A stretch of 64,000 nt of DNA from Streptomyces sp. TP-A0874 (GCF_001748085.1 NZ_BBZK01000011.1:62001-126000); one strand, 5' to 3'; counted from the first letter of the stretch, positions 36,275 to 45,002 are shown. Program-made: numbers and translations. Notes: generated by a model not told the origin, from the sequence alone.

Positions 36275-36775
36275 TCAGTCCGGGAAGCCCGTGACCCCCG
36301 CGTCGTGCGGCACCACGACCACGGGCAGGTGGGCGTGGTGGACCACTTCGGTGCTGGTCGATCCCAGCCGCAGTCGTCCCCAGGCGCCCGACCCCCGACT
36401 GCCGACCACCAGCAGGCAGGCGTCCTCGCTCGCTTCGAGGAGGACCTGTGCCGGTCGGCCGTCCTCGACCCGGGTCTCCACCTCGACCGCCCGGCCCCCG
36501 ACTTCGCCCTGCAGCTCCGCCACGCTCTCCCGCACCGCTTCGAACGTGGTGTCGCGCAACTCCGTGATGAGCCCCCCACTCACCTCCGGCTGGGTCATCC
36601 ACTCGTAACCGGTGTAGCGGACCGTGCCGTACTGGTAGGCGCAGACGGCTCTGAGTGGTGCTCCCCGCAGCTGGGCCTCGCGCAGCGCGAAGAGCACCGC
36701 CTGACGGGCGGTCGGGGAGCCGTCCGTGCCGACGACGATCGGACGGTCGCTCGGGTTCGTCGGTGTGCCGGTCAT
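36275..36775 (-). CDS. universal stress protein (UspA family, ATP-binding type)
   Basis: 166 residues, single USP domain. 'IVVGTDGSPTARQAVLFAL' at the start and an intact nucleotide motif G-2x-G-9x-G(S/T) in 'GSRGSGAWGRLRLGST' followed by 'HLPVVVVP'. Such proteins bind ATP and accumulate in stress or hypoxia. ATG at 36775. Downstream of the aconitase-family gene by 51 bp and likely cotranscribed. Confidence 0.92.
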   Translation of the reverse strand: MTGTPTNPSDRPIVVGTDGSPTARQAVLFALREAQLRGAPLRAVCAYQYGTVRYTGYEWMTQPEVSGGLITELRDTTFEAVRESVAELQGEVGGRAVEVETRVEDGRPAQVLLEASEDACLLVVGSRGSGAWGRLRLGSTSTEVVHHAHLPVVVVPHDAGVTGFPD

Positions 36776-36826
36776 GCGCCCTCCGAGGACAGTGCTGCCG
36801 GGGTGGCGGGCATTCGGGGTGCCCGG

Positions 36827-38827
36827 TCAGTGGTCGCCCGCCGAGGCGGCGATCGCCTCGCGGGCGAAGGCCGGGATGATCCCGCCGACCAGCATGGCCT
36901 CCCGCTGCCGGTCCGAGAGCCGGTGGCGCACCGTGTACTCCTCGCCGTCGGTGACTGAGCGGACCGGGATCGTCGGGCCCGCGCCCGGTGCGAGGTGCGC
37001 GTGGAGGTCCTCCATCCGCAGGACATCGCCCGCGGAGATCCGGTCGTAGTCGGCCGGGTCGTCGAACTCGAGGGCGAGGATGCCGAAGTTCACCAGGTTC
37101 TGCCAGTGGATCCGGGCGAAGGACTTCGCGATGACGGCCCGCAGGCCGAGATAGCGCGGGGTGATGGCGGCGTGCTCGCGAGAGGAGCCCTGGCCGTAGT
37201 TGTCGCCCCCGACGATCAGATGGCCGCCGCCGTCCTTGAGTTCCCTGGCCCTCCTGGGGTAGTCGGGGTCGATCCGGACGAGGGTGAACTGGGAGAGTTC
37301 CGGGATGTTGGACCGGAAGGGGAGCGCCTTGGCGCCGGCCGGCGAGATCTCGTCGGTGGAGACGTTGTCACCGGCCTTGAGCAGGACCGGCACCTCGATG
37401 GTGTCGGGCAGGACGTCGAACTGCGGCATCGCCGAGATGTTGGGGCCGCGCTCCAGTTGAACCGTCGAGGCCTGCTCCGGCGGCAGCGGCGGCTCGAACA
37501 TCTCGGTGTTGACGGTGGCGCGTTCCGGCGGTTCCAGCCGCGGTGCGGCCATGCCGACCTCGGCGGCCCAGTCGCGGGGATCGGTGATCGCCCCGCTGAG
37601 GGCCGAGGCGGCGGCGGTCTCCGGCGAGCAGAGCCAGATGGAGTCCTCCTCGGTCCCCGAGCGGCCGGGGAAGTTCCGGGGCACGGTCCGCAGCGAGTTC
37701 CGGCCGACGGCGGGCGCCTGTCCCATACCGATGCAGCCGAGGCAGCCCGCCTGGTGGATACGCGCGCCGGCGGCGATCAGCTCGAAGGTGTCCCCGGACC
37801 GGGTGAGGTCCTGGAGGATCTCCCGGGAGGTCGGGTTGATGTCGAGGCTCACCCGGCCGGAGGTCTGCCGTCCCTGCACCATCGCGGCGACCACCGCGAA
37901 GTCGCGCAGGCCCGGGTTGGCCGAGGAGCCGACCACGGCCTGGTCGAGTGGTTCCCCCGCGACCTCCCGCACCGGCACCACGTTGCCCGGAGAGCTCGGT
38001 TTGGCGATCAGCGGCTGGAGGGCGGAGAGGTCGATCTCCTCGTGCAGGTCGTAGCGGGCGCCCGGCTCGGCAAGGAGCTCGGTGAAGTCCAGTTCCCGCC
38101 CCTCGGCCCGCAGGAAGTCGCGTACCGCGTCGTCGGCCGGGAAGACGGTCGTGGTCGCGCCCAGCTCCGCCCCCATGTTGGCGATGACGTGCCGGTCCAT
38201 CGCGGTGAGTCCCGCCAGTCCGGGGCCGTGGTACTCCAGGATGCGGTTGGTCGCGCCGTGGACGCCGTGCCGCCGCAGCATCTCCAGGATGACGTCCTTG
38301 GCGCTGACCCAGTCCGGGAGGGTTCCGGTGAGCCGCACGCCCCAGATCTCCGGCATCCGCACGTACAGCGGCCGGCCCGCCATGGCGAGCGCCACCTCCA
38401 AGCCGCCCACGCCGACCGCGAGCATGCCGAGGGAACCGGCGGCGCAGGTGTGTGAGTCCGAACCGACCAGGGTCTTTCCGGGGACGCCGAACCGCTGCAT
38501 GTGGGTGGGGTGCGAGACGCCGTTGCCGGGTTTGGAGAACCACACGCCGAAGCGCTGGGCCGCCGACCGGAGGAAGGCGTGGTCCTCGGCGTTGCGCTCG
38601 TCGGCCTGGAGGATGTTGTGGTCGACGTACTGGACGCTGATCTCGGTGCGGACCCGGTCGAGGTCGAGCGCCTCCAGCTCCTGCATGACCATGGTCCCGG
38701 TGGCGTCCTGGGTGAGCGTCTGGTCGACCCGCAGCCCGATCTCCTGTCCGGTCTCCATCCGTCCGTCGACCAGGTGGTCCGCGATCAGCTGGTGTGCGAC
38801 CGTTCCGCCGCTCGCCGTACCGCCCAT
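36827..38827 (-). CDS. aconitate hydratase-family protein with altered Fe-S ligand site
   Basis: 666 residues, smaller than the 900-residue AcnA: aconitase barrel domains plus C-terminal swivel domain in one chain, the length of the compact aconitase type. 'GSDSHTCAAGSLG' (122-) and swivel 'GGDNYGQGSSREHAA' are typical. Two cluster cysteines remain in 'GCLGC' (362, 365), but the usual 'GSCTN' cysteine is serine: 'GSSAN' at 300-304. Either a subfamily feature with another ligand or a different hydro-lyase. ATG at 38827 with GGAGG 8 nt upstream. Confidence 0.85.
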   Translation of the reverse strand: MGGTASGGTVAHQLIADHLVDGRMETGQEIGLRVDQTLTQDATGTMVMQELEALDLDRVRTEISVQYVDHNILQADERNAEDHAFLRSAAQRFGVWFSKPGNGVSHPTHMQRFGVPGKTLVGSDSHTCAAGSLGMLAVGVGGLEVALAMAGRPLYVRMPEIWGVRLTGTLPDWVSAKDVILEMLRRHGVHGATNRILEYHGPGLAGLTAMDRHVIANMGAELGATTTVFPADDAVRDFLRAEGRELDFTELLAEPGARYDLHEEIDLSALQPLIAKPSSPGNVVPVREVAGEPLDQAVVGSSANPGLRDFAVVAAMVQGRQTSGRVSLDINPTSREILQDLTRSGDTFELIAAGARIHQAGCLGCIGMGQAPAVGRNSLRTVPRNFPGRSGTEEDSIWLCSPETAAASALSGAITDPRDWAAEVGMAAPRLEPPERATVNTEMFEPPLPPEQASTVQLERGPNISAMPQFDVLPDTIEVPVLLKAGDNVSTDEISPAGAKALPFRSNIPELSQFTLVRIDPDYPRRARELKDGGGHLIVGGDNYGQGSSREHAAITPRYLGLRAVIAKSFARIHWQNLVNFGILALEFDDPADYDRISAGDVLRMEDLHAHLAPGAGPTIPVRSVTDGEEYTVRHRLSDRQREAMLVGGIIPAFAREAIAASAGDH

Positions 38828-39009
38828 GGGGTGATCCTCCGTTCGTCGCGCAGCGTGGGAACGTCGCGGCGGTGTGTCACGGATGGCTCCGTGCCGGGGC
38901 TCCGGTCCGCCGGGGCGCCGGGTGCCCGGATCCGGCCGTTGCACACCTGCGGACGCGTTCGGTCGTCCTCCGGCGGCAACGGACCGGGGCCACCCCGCCT
39001 GACGGCGGG

Positions 39010-39034
39010 GTTTGGCCCGGTACCACGGCGGTAC
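39010..39034 (+). promoter_or_regulatory. candidate SigB-type promoter of dps
   Basis: GTTT (39010-39013), 15-nt spacer, CGGTAC (39029-39034): one mismatch from the Streptomyces SigB consensus GNNT-N14-16-GGGTA(C/T). It predicts a leader of about 60 nt. Dps of Streptomyces coelicolor is known to respond to osmotic stress through SigB-like factors. Confidence 0.45.
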
Positions 39035-39103
39035 CCATGTGACTCACGTACGGCGAGCAGCAACCGGTCGTGCGTCACGAGTACGGCAGAAGGGAAGTTC
39101 ACC

Positions 39104-39685
39104 GTGGCCGCAAAGAACGCCTCCTCGCTCGAATACACCGTCCCCGGTATGTCCAAGACGCAGGGGGTTGAGGTCATCGACCTGCTGCGGATGCGTCTGC
39201 ACGCGCTCAACGACCTGGCCCTCACGCTCAAGCACGTGCACTGGAACGTGGTGGGACCGCACTTCATCGCGGTGCACGAGATGCTCGACCCGCAGGTCGA
39301 CGCGGTCCGGGAGATGGTCGACACCACCGCGGAGCGGATCTCGACCCTCGGTGGGTCGCCCGCCGGGACCCCGGGCCGGCTGGTCGCCGAGCGCACCTGG
39401 GACGACTACTCGATCGGACGGGCCGAGTCCATCGCGCACCTGGGAGCCCTGGAGCTGGTCTACAGCGGCATCATCGAGGCCCACCGGGAGGCCGTACAGG
39501 CCACCGACAAGTCCGACCCCATCACCCAGGACATGCTCATCGAGCAGCTGCGCACGCTGGAGCTGTTCCAGTGGTTCGTCCGCGCGCACCTGGAGAACCC
39601 ACGCGGTCAGCTGAGCGTGGCGGGGAGCTCCTCGGAGGACACGGCCGCCCGCAAGGCGACCAAGCACGCCCTCAGCCAGCCCTGA
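39104..39685 (+). CDS. dps: Dps-family DNA-binding ferritin-like protein
   Basis: 193 residues, four-helix ferritin-like subunit that forms a dodecamer, oxidises and stores iron with peroxide and protects DNA. Ferroxidase residues are seen in 'LKHVHWNVVGPHF' (His46) and 'HEMLDPQVDAVREMVD' (Asp62, Asp66, Glu70 region); 'WDDYSIGRA' and 'QLRTLELFQWFVRAHLEN' match the later helices. Short N- and C-terminal tails as in streptomycete Dps. GTG at 39104 with AAGGGAAG upstream; no earlier start fits. Confidence 0.95.
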   Translation: MAAKNASSLEYTVPGMSKTQGVEVIDLLRMRLHALNDLALTLKHVHWNVVGPHFIAVHEMLDPQVDAVREMVDTTAERISTLGGSPAGTPGRLVAERTWDDYSIGRAESIAHLGALELVYSGIIEAHREAVQATDKSDPITQDMLIEQLRTLELFQWFVRAHLENPRGQLSVAGSSSEDTAARKATKHALSQP

Positions 39686-39722
39686 CGGTGCCGGGCCAAC
39701 GAGTGGATCGGCGAGGCGGGTC

Positions 39723-39923
39723 ATGCCCACAGCAAGGGTGAAGTACTACGACGCCGACCGCGGCTTCGGCTACCTGACCCCGGACGACGGCAGTCCCGAC
39801 GTCGTGTTGGACGACACCGCGCTGAACGTCACCGACTCCCTGGACGCGGGGCAGCACGTCTCGTACGAGCTGACCAGGGGCAGCGGTGGCGAACTGCGCG
39901 CCATCAACGTGGTGCCCCTGTGA
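39723..39923 (+). CDS. cold-shock-domain-like small protein
   Basis: 66 residues, the size of CspA proteins. RNP1 is recognisable ('KYYDADRGFGYL') but RNP2, usually VFVHF, is 'DVVLDDTAL', so the exposed aromatic/histidine face needed for nucleic-acid binding is largely lost. ATG at 39723, 37 bp after dps, probably cotranscribed. Could be a divergent RNA chaperone or an OB-fold protein with another role. Confidence 0.8.
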   Translation: MPTARVKYYDADRGFGYLTPDDGSPDVVLDDTALNVTDSLDAGQHVSYELTRGSGGELRAINVVPL

Positions 39924-39940
39924 GGAGGGGGTCGGGAAAC

Positions 39941-39975
39941 GGCGGACGGCGGCCCGCGCCGGGCCGCCGTCCGCC
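39941..39975. terminator. 15-bp bidirectional hairpin terminator
   Basis: Perfect stem 39941-39955 with 39961-39975, 5-nt loop, between the convergent cold-shock-like and DUF2267 genes. Confidence 0.78.
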
Positions 39976-39992
39976 CCGTCAGGAGCCGCCCG

Positions 39993-40433
39993 CTACTGCT
40001 CGGCCCGGCCCTCGGGCAGGAGCATCCGGATGTCCTTCGGCAGGACTCCGTACAACTTGTCCATCAGCTCGGGGCTGACGGCCGAGTCCAGCACCTCGAA
40101 GAGGGCCGCCGACTCCCGGATGGCCTCCTCCTCGGTGGTCCCGGCCCGCCAGGCGACCCGGCCCGCGAAGCCGGTGAGGTTGAAGGACTCGCCCGACTCC
40201 CGCCACCGGGCCCGCTCGCCGGGGGACCCCGCGTGGGAGGCGGTCACCCGGTACAGGCACTCCGCCGCTTCGTGCGGAAGCTGGGCGGCCATGTGGTCCG
40301 CGAACCCGTCGGGCACCCGCTCCGCCAGTGTCTCCAGCGTGGCGCGGACCGATCGTTCCGCGGACTGCCGGTCGGGCAACTGCGCCCGTGCCTGGACCTG
40401 GCCTGTCAGTTCGCCGTAGTGCATCTCCAGCAC
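39993..40433 (-). CDS. DUF2267 domain protein
   Basis: 146 residues, all-helical. N-terminal 'MLEMHYGELTGQVQARAQL' and 'RSVRATLETLAERVPDGFAD', then 'HMAAQLPHEAAECLY' are the DUF2267 pattern of repeated helical hairpins; C-terminal 'SPELMDKLYGVLPKDIRMLL' repeats it. Found widely beside stress proteins in actinobacteria; function unknown. GTG start at 40433; an internal ATG at 40424 is possible. Confidence 0.85.
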   Translation of the reverse strand: MLEMHYGELTGQVQARAQLPDRQSAERSVRATLETLAERVPDGFADHMAAQLPHEAAECLYRVTASHAGSPGERARWRESGESFNLTGFAGRVAWRAGTTEEEAIRESAALFEVLDSAVSPELMDKLYGVLPKDIRMLLPEGRAEQ

Positions 40434-40537
40434 CGCCTCAGATGGATTGTCCGGTCCCCGTCCGGGTCACCCCCGCCGGGCGGAGTGACACCTGTCGCCT
40501 CCGAGCGGCCGGCGCGTCGGGTCCGCGAGGCGCGGCA

Positions 40538-40562
40538 GCATGCACCGGCCGGGCGGGGGTAC
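40538..40562 (+). promoter_or_regulatory. candidate SigB-type promoter of the alpha/beta hydrolase gene
   Basis: GCAT (40538-40541), 15-nt spacer, GGGTAC (40557-40562), an exact match to GNNT-N14-16-GGGTA(C/T), with about 33 nt of leader before the ATG at 40602. Confidence 0.5.
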
Positions 40563-40601
40563 TCCGGCCCAGACGCAGAGTTCGAACAGGCGGAGGTGGC
40601 C

Positions 40602-41267
40602 ATGGTCTCCGAGACAGCCCGCATCGTGGACGGTCAGGCGACCCTCGTGGGCGATCTCGTCCTGCCGGAGCCGGCTCACGGTGTGGTGCTCTTCGCCCAC
40701 GGCAGCGGCAGTTCCCGGCACAGTCCGCGCAACCGGGCGGTCGCCGAGGTGCTCCACCGGGCCGGCCAGGGGACACTGCTGCTGGACCTGCTCACGGAGG
40801 ACGAGGAGCGGGTGGACCTGGTCAGCTCGGAGCACCGGTTCGACATCCCGCTGCTGGCCCGGCGCCTGTTGGCCGCCGTGGAGCAACTGGCCGACACCCC
40901 GGCCACCGCCGAGCTCCCGCTCAGCCTGTTCGGGGCCAGCACCGGCGCCGCCGCGGCGCTGACCGCCGCGGCGGAACGCCCGGAGCTGGTCCGCACGGTC
41001 GTCTCACGCGGCGGGCGGCCGGACATGGCGGGGGATGCGCTGGGACGGGTACGGGTCCCGGTGCTGCTGATCGTCGGTTCCGAGGACCGCGAGGTGCTAC
41101 GGCTGAACAGGGAGGCCGGGGAGCGCCTCGGAGGACCGCACTCGATCCACGTCGTGCCGGGCGCCACCCATCTGTTCGAGGAGCCGGGCACACTCGACGA
41201 GGTCGCCACCGAGGCGGCCCACTGGTTCGCCCGACTGGCCGCGGACGCGGCGGGCGATCGGGGGTAG
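40602..41267 (+). CDS. alpha/beta hydrolase (dienelactone hydrolase-like)
   Basis: 221 residues. Oxyanion 'LFAHGSGSSRHS', nucleophile elbow 'FGASTGAAA', catalytic Asp in 'IVGSEDREV' and His in 'GATHLFEE' complete the triad. Proteins of this kind are often fused or adjacent to phosphoribosyltransferases; here it stands alone. Substrate unknown. ATG at 40602 with GGAGG 5 nt upstream; next gene starts 10 nt after its stop. Confidence 0.88.
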   Translation: MVSETARIVDGQATLVGDLVLPEPAHGVVLFAHGSGSSRHSPRNRAVAEVLHRAGQGTLLLDLLTEDEERVDLVSSEHRFDIPLLARRLLAAVEQLADTPATAELPLSLFGASTGAAAALTAAAERPELVRTVVSRGGRPDMAGDALGRVRVPVLLIVGSEDREVLRLNREAGERLGGPHSIHVVPGATHLFEEPGTLDEVATEAAHWFARLAADAAGDRG

Positions 41268-41277
41268 TCACGGGGAG

Positions 41278-42219
41278 ATGGGCCTCCGGAGCAACCGAGA
41301 GAGTTCCGTGTCGGCTGGCACGATTGACGGGGTGCGCGCACTGATGCCGTCGAAGCCCTCGGACGCGCGAGCAGGGCGTCCGCCGCGGTGGAAGCGGCTG
41401 TCGGCGCGCCTGCGCCACTCGGCCGCCGGGCGGGTGTGGGCGTGGGGCACCGACATCGAGTTGCTCCACCGCGCCATGGGGTTCGCGGCGCTCGGCTTCC
41501 TCACCCTGGTCCCGCTGCTGGTCGTCGTCTTCGCCGCAGATCCGACCAACGGCCGGGGCTTCGCCCAGTGGCTGGGTGAGGGGCTCGGTGTCTCGCACGA
41601 CTCGAAGCAGGAGATCAACCGGCTGTTCGCGCCGTCCCGACAGGCGCTGCGGACCACGACGTCCTTCGGCCTGGCCGCACTGTGCCTCTTCGGTCTGACC
41701 TTCGGGTCGGCGGTGCAGACCGGTTACGAGAAGGTCTGGGGTCTTCCCCCCGGCCGCTGGCACGCCCGCTGGCGGCACGTCCTGTGGCTGGCGGTGCTCA
41801 TCGCCTTCCTGGTGCTGTCGGCCGACACCACGCTGTGGGGGGCCTCCCGGACGGAGACCACGCTCCGGGGCCTGGTCGCCGCGCTCAGCGCCGTGCTCTT
41901 CTTCTGGTTCTCGCAGTGGCTGCTGCTCGCCGGGCGGATCGGCTGGATGACGCTGCTGCCCGGCGCCCTGGCGACCGTGGTGGGACTGCTCGGGCTGAGG
42001 GTCTTCTCCAATCTGGTGTTCTCACCGCTCATCGCTTCCAACGCGGTCACCTACGGATCGTTCGGGACCGTGCTGGCCGTGCAGTCCTGGCTGGTCGGAG
42101 TGGGGTTCGTGGTTTTCGGTGGGGCGCTGTTCGGCCGCTGGCTCCACGAGGAGCACTCCTCCGGCCAACTCCGTCCGCCGCCGGGGCCGCACCGCCCGCG
42201 CAGGAGCCGCGGGCGGTGA
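41278..42219 (+). CDS. YihY/BrkB-family membrane protein
   Basis: 313 residues. After about 60 hydrophilic residues there are six spans in the YihY pattern ('MGFAALGFLTLVPLLVVVF', 'FGLTFGSAVQTGYEKVWGL', 'LLPGALATVVGLLGLRVFS'), then a basic Pro/Arg tail. YihY proteins were once called RNase BN by error; their role in the membrane is unknown. ATG at 41278, 10 nt after the hydrolase, so one operon. A second ATG at 41344 is possible. Confidence 0.85.
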   Translation: MGLRSNRESSVSAGTIDGVRALMPSKPSDARAGRPPRWKRLSARLRHSAAGRVWAWGTDIELLHRAMGFAALGFLTLVPLLVVVFAADPTNGRGFAQWLGEGLGVSHDSKQEINRLFAPSRQALRTTTSFGLAALCLFGLTFGSAVQTGYEKVWGLPPGRWHARWRHVLWLAVLIAFLVLSADTTLWGASRTETTLRGLVAALSAVLFFWFSQWLLLAGRIGWMTLLPGALATVVGLLGLRVFSNLVFSPLIASNAVTYGSFGTVLAVQSWLVGVGFVVFGGALFGRWLHEEHSSGQLRPPPGPHRPRRSRGR

Positions 42220-42284
42220 ACAGGGCAGCGTCTCCCCGGGCTCCACTCCGCCGTCCGGGCGACCGAGCGGCGCTGGGACGGCCC

Positions 42285-42527
42285 TCACCCGAGAGGCTCC
42301 ACCGACGGCAGGCGCGGTGACTGATAACCACCACTCGCCAGCATCCGCACCTCGCCGGCCGGGCTGATCTCCGCCAGGAATATCCCGGTCACATCGCGGT
42401 ACACCGGGTTTCCTCCCGGCCCGACGTCATCCGTCCGCTCGACGACGACCTCGTCCGTCGCCGCGCCCGCACCACCGGAGTCCCCGGGGCGCGAGAAGAT
42501 CAGCCGATAACGGTGGACGGCGTTCAT
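42285..42527 (-). CDS. small conserved protein resembling DUF6296
   Basis: 80 residues from the ATG at 42527, which has AAGGAG 7 nt upstream. 'MNAVHRYRLIFSRPGD', 'VVVERTDDVGPGGNPVYRD' and 'GIFLAEISPAGEVRML' give a small all-beta protein pattern seen in many streptomycetes (my recollection is DUF6296). Function unknown. Confidence 0.65.
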   Translation of the reverse strand: MNAVHRYRLIFSRPGDSGGAGAATDEVVVERTDDVGPGGNPVYRDVTGIFLAEISPAGEVRMLASGGYQSPRLPSVEPLG

Positions 42528-42662
42528 GGCAGGCTCCTTGCTCGGCACAGCCGATCAGTCGCACCAGCTTCCACCATGGCCCGCTCCCCCGCCTCTCGCC
42601 CGTGTGGCGGGACTTCTCGGAAGCGTCGCCCTCCGGTCGGCCGGGCGCGGTCCGCCCCGCGG

Positions 42663-42836
42663 TCACGTTCCCGTGCGACCACCGCCCGCACCGCCGGCCG
42701 CCTCCCCGGCCGGCGGGCCGTCGCATTCCGGACACCACCCGTCGGCGCCGCCCTCGCGGATCCGGCCGCACTCCTCGCACACCTGGTCCAGCCAGCAGGC
42801 CGGGTCACCGCCCGCTTCCCGAAACTCACCGTCCAT
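42663..42836 (-). CDS. small zinc-ribbon-like protein
   Basis: 57 residues. 'ACWLDQVCEECGRI' and 'GWCPECDGPP' supply two CxxC pairs that should bind one zinc; a glycine/alanine-rich tail follows. ATG at 42836. Short proteins with this WLDxVCxxC pattern recur in streptomycetes with unknown role. Confidence 0.55.
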   Translation of the reverse strand: MDGEFREAGGDPACWLDQVCEECGRIREGGADGWCPECDGPPAGEAAGGAGGGRTGT

Positions 42837-42935
42837 GGTGCCGATTCTCCCCCCGGGCACAGCGGTCCGTGCCGGGCGGGAGGCCACCGGTCCGGTCTAT
42901 GAGGTCACCGGTGGCCGACGCGCGGACCGGTGTCC

Positions 42936-43328
42936 TCAGCCGGCGCCGGCTTCCGGTGCGTCCCCGGAACCGAGTTCGAGACGGACCTCGACCTCCTGGT
43001 CCCCCGCGACGGATCCGCGGTCGACCACCCGGAAAGCTCCGGCCAGCGCCTCTCTGACCCGGTCGACGCCCTGGTGACCGCCGGAGAGGGAGGCGTCGAC
43101 CGGGCCGGAGAGTCTCGCCGACCGTGCCGGAGCCCCACTCTCACTGGCGGCGTCCACGGTCAGGGCCCACACCGTTGCGTGTTCCCGCCGGGGCGTCACC
43201 GTCCGAGCGGCACGGTCGGGGGACGAGGAGAACAGCGATCCCAGGACCCCGAACACCGCCTCGGCGTCCTGCTGGCCGCAGTGGCTGAGCTGGACGCTCA
43301 CCTCGTAGGCGTTCTGCTGAGTGGTCAT
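42936..43328 (-). CDS. conserved hypothetical protein
   Basis: 130 residues, soluble. 'NAYEVSVQLSHCGQQDAEAVFGVL' at the N-terminus alternates strand and helix; the middle reads 'ATVWALTVDAASE', and a final strand 'EVEVRLELGSGDAPEAG' follows, suggesting a two-layer alpha/beta small domain. I do not recognise it beyond similar streptomycete hypotheticals. ATG at 43328. Confidence 0.6.
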   Translation of the reverse strand: MTTQQNAYEVSVQLSHCGQQDAEAVFGVLGSLFSSSPDRAARTVTPRREHATVWALTVDAASESGAPARSARLSGPVDASLSGGHQGVDRVREALAGAFRVVDRGSVAGDQEVEVRLELGSGDAPEAGAG

Positions 43329-43741
43329 CGGCGGTACTCCTCTGCCCCGTAGGGCGGTGTGCGGAACGGCTGCCGCCCGGTGGGCGGGACGGTCGGCTGA
43401 AGGCCCGTGCCTCCGACGGTATGCAAGGGCGGGGCCGGCTGCGCGTGGGACTCGCCCGGTCCGGCGCCTCTTCGGGCTCCGGGGCTCCTCGGGCCCTCGG
43501 GGCCCGAGGAGCGCTCGGCGCGACGATGAGGCTCCGCCCTTCCGGTGCCGGGCCCCACCCCTCTCACCCGTTCGGCCTAACCCTTCGATCCTGTCGGATC
43601 CGGTCGCGGCCGTTCGTCCAGGCATCGGACGGCGCAGCGCGGAATGGTCGGGTCCGGCGCGGTCGCAAGCTCGGCTCTTCTGTTGCGCAATGGAACCAGG
43701 ACGCCGATTCCCGCACTGGCGTCCGAAAGGAGATGAGCGTG
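43329..43741. other. 413-bp divergent region with a stable hairpin
   Basis: No gene supported. A perfect 13-bp stem with a TCG loop (43484-43496 with 43500-43512) stands in mid-region, away from any stop codon, so it is more likely a leader or boundary structure than a gene-end terminator. Promoter boxes not assigned. Confidence 0.5.
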
Positions 43742-44644
43742 ATGACTGCTCCACAGGGCCCCACGCCCCAGGATCTGGCCGGTCTCACGGTCGCCGACAA
43801 GGAGGGCCAGAAGGTCGGCACGGTGCAGCAGATCTACCTCGACGACGCCAGCGGCGCCCCGGAGTGGATCACCGTGCGGACCGGTCTCTTCGGTTCCCGG
43901 GAGAGCTTCGTGCCGTTGAGCGGCTCCCAGCGATCGGAGGGACGGCTGCAGGTGCCGTACGCCAAGGAGGAGATCAAGGAGGCTCCCCGCATCGAGGCGG
44001 ACGGCCACCTGGCCCCCTCTGAGGAGGAGGACCTCTACCGCCACTACGGGATGTCCGGCAGGGCCGCGCCCCGGGCCGAGGAGACCGGCGCGCCCCCTGA
44101 GACGAGGGGCACCGCCGAGACGGCCGGCATGGCCGGGACCACCGGCCGACCGGAGAGCACGGGTATGACCGGTCCGACGGAGACCTTCACCGACCGGGAG
44201 ACCGCCGGCGAGCCGGAGATGGCGGGCTCGGGCGTCCGCGGCATGCACGAGATGACGCGCTCGGAGGAGAAGGCCTTCGTCGACACCGAGGAGCGTGAGG
44301 CCGGGCACGCTCGGCTGCGCAAGCGCGTCGTGTCCGAGGACGTCACGACCAGCGTCCCGGTCAGCCACGAGGAGGTGCACGTCACCCGGGAGCCCGTCAA
44401 CCCCGACGAGCCCGTCGGCGAGGGCAGGACGGGCCGGATCGAGGAGGGCGAGGTCGAGGTGACCCTCCATGAGGAACGCCCGGTCGTGCACAAGGAGACG
44501 GTGCCCGTCGAACGCGTCCGCCTGGAGACCGAGAAGGTGACCGAGCAGGAAGAGATCTCCACGAAGGTCAACAAGGAGCAGATCGAGTACGAGAGCGACA
44601 GGGGTGACCGGGAGGGCCGCGGCGGCCCGGAGGACTTCCGGTGA
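43742..44644 (+). CDS. PRC-barrel and DUF2382 domain protein
   Basis: 300 residues from the second of two close ATGs; AAAGGAG is 9 nt before it and only 0-1 nt before the first. PRC-barrel about 10-85 ('LAGLTVADKEGQKVGTVQQI'), a low-complexity Thr/Glu/Met linker about 105-185, then DUF2382 about 190-290 ('RLRKRVVSEDVTTSVPVSHE', 'HEERPVVHKETVPVERV'). Family members are stress- or desiccation-associated in actinobacteria and cyanobacteria; mechanism unknown. Soluble. Confidence 0.9.
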   Translation: MTAPQGPTPQDLAGLTVADKEGQKVGTVQQIYLDDASGAPEWITVRTGLFGSRESFVPLSGSQRSEGRLQVPYAKEEIKEAPRIEADGHLAPSEEEDLYRHYGMSGRAAPRAEETGAPPETRGTAETAGMAGTTGRPESTGMTGPTETFTDRETAGEPEMAGSGVRGMHEMTRSEEKAFVDTEEREAGHARLRKRVVSEDVTTSVPVSHEEVHVTREPVNPDEPVGEGRTGRIEEGEVEVTLHEERPVVHKETVPVERVRLETEKVTEQEEISTKVNKEQIEYESDRGDREGRGGPEDFR

Positions 44645-44725
44645 GCGTTCTCCCCGAGGGCCGGCCGCACCACGTCGGCCCCTCGGAGAGCGGCAGTCGG
44701 CGCGGACGCTTCCCGCTCCACCGGT

Positions 44726-44779
44726 GACGCTCCCCCTCCCCCGTGTCAGGCTCCGCGCCACCGTGGGAGGGGGAGCGTC
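44726..44779 (+). terminator. 15-bp hairpin terminator after the PRC/DUF2382 gene
   Basis: Perfect stem 44726-44740 with 44765-44779 around a 24-nt loop, 80 nt past the stop. Confidence 0.6.
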
Positions 44780-45002
44780 GGGCGTCCGCCGCCGGCCGCC
44801 GTGCCGGGAGGGCGGCACCGGTCGGCGTCCGAGGGTCCACCCGGCCACGCTCCGTACGGAGTTCTCCCCCGTCAGCGGAGATCACGCGCACTCTTTCGTG
44901 TGAACGCCGCATCCATCCTCGTTCTGTCGCGTTGGGCAGATCCTCCGCGCTTTTCAGTGTGGAGGTCTTCCTTCTGCGTGAATATCGAAAGGATCCGGCT
45001 TC
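44780..45002. other. chaplin upstream region
   Basis: Part of the 358 bp without genes between 44645 and 45002. The last 100 bp is less GC-rich (TTTTCAGTGTGGAGG, GTGAATATCGAAAGGATCC) and includes the ribosome site. I do not see a clear match to the BldN-type promoter used by other chaplin genes. Confidence 0.4.
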
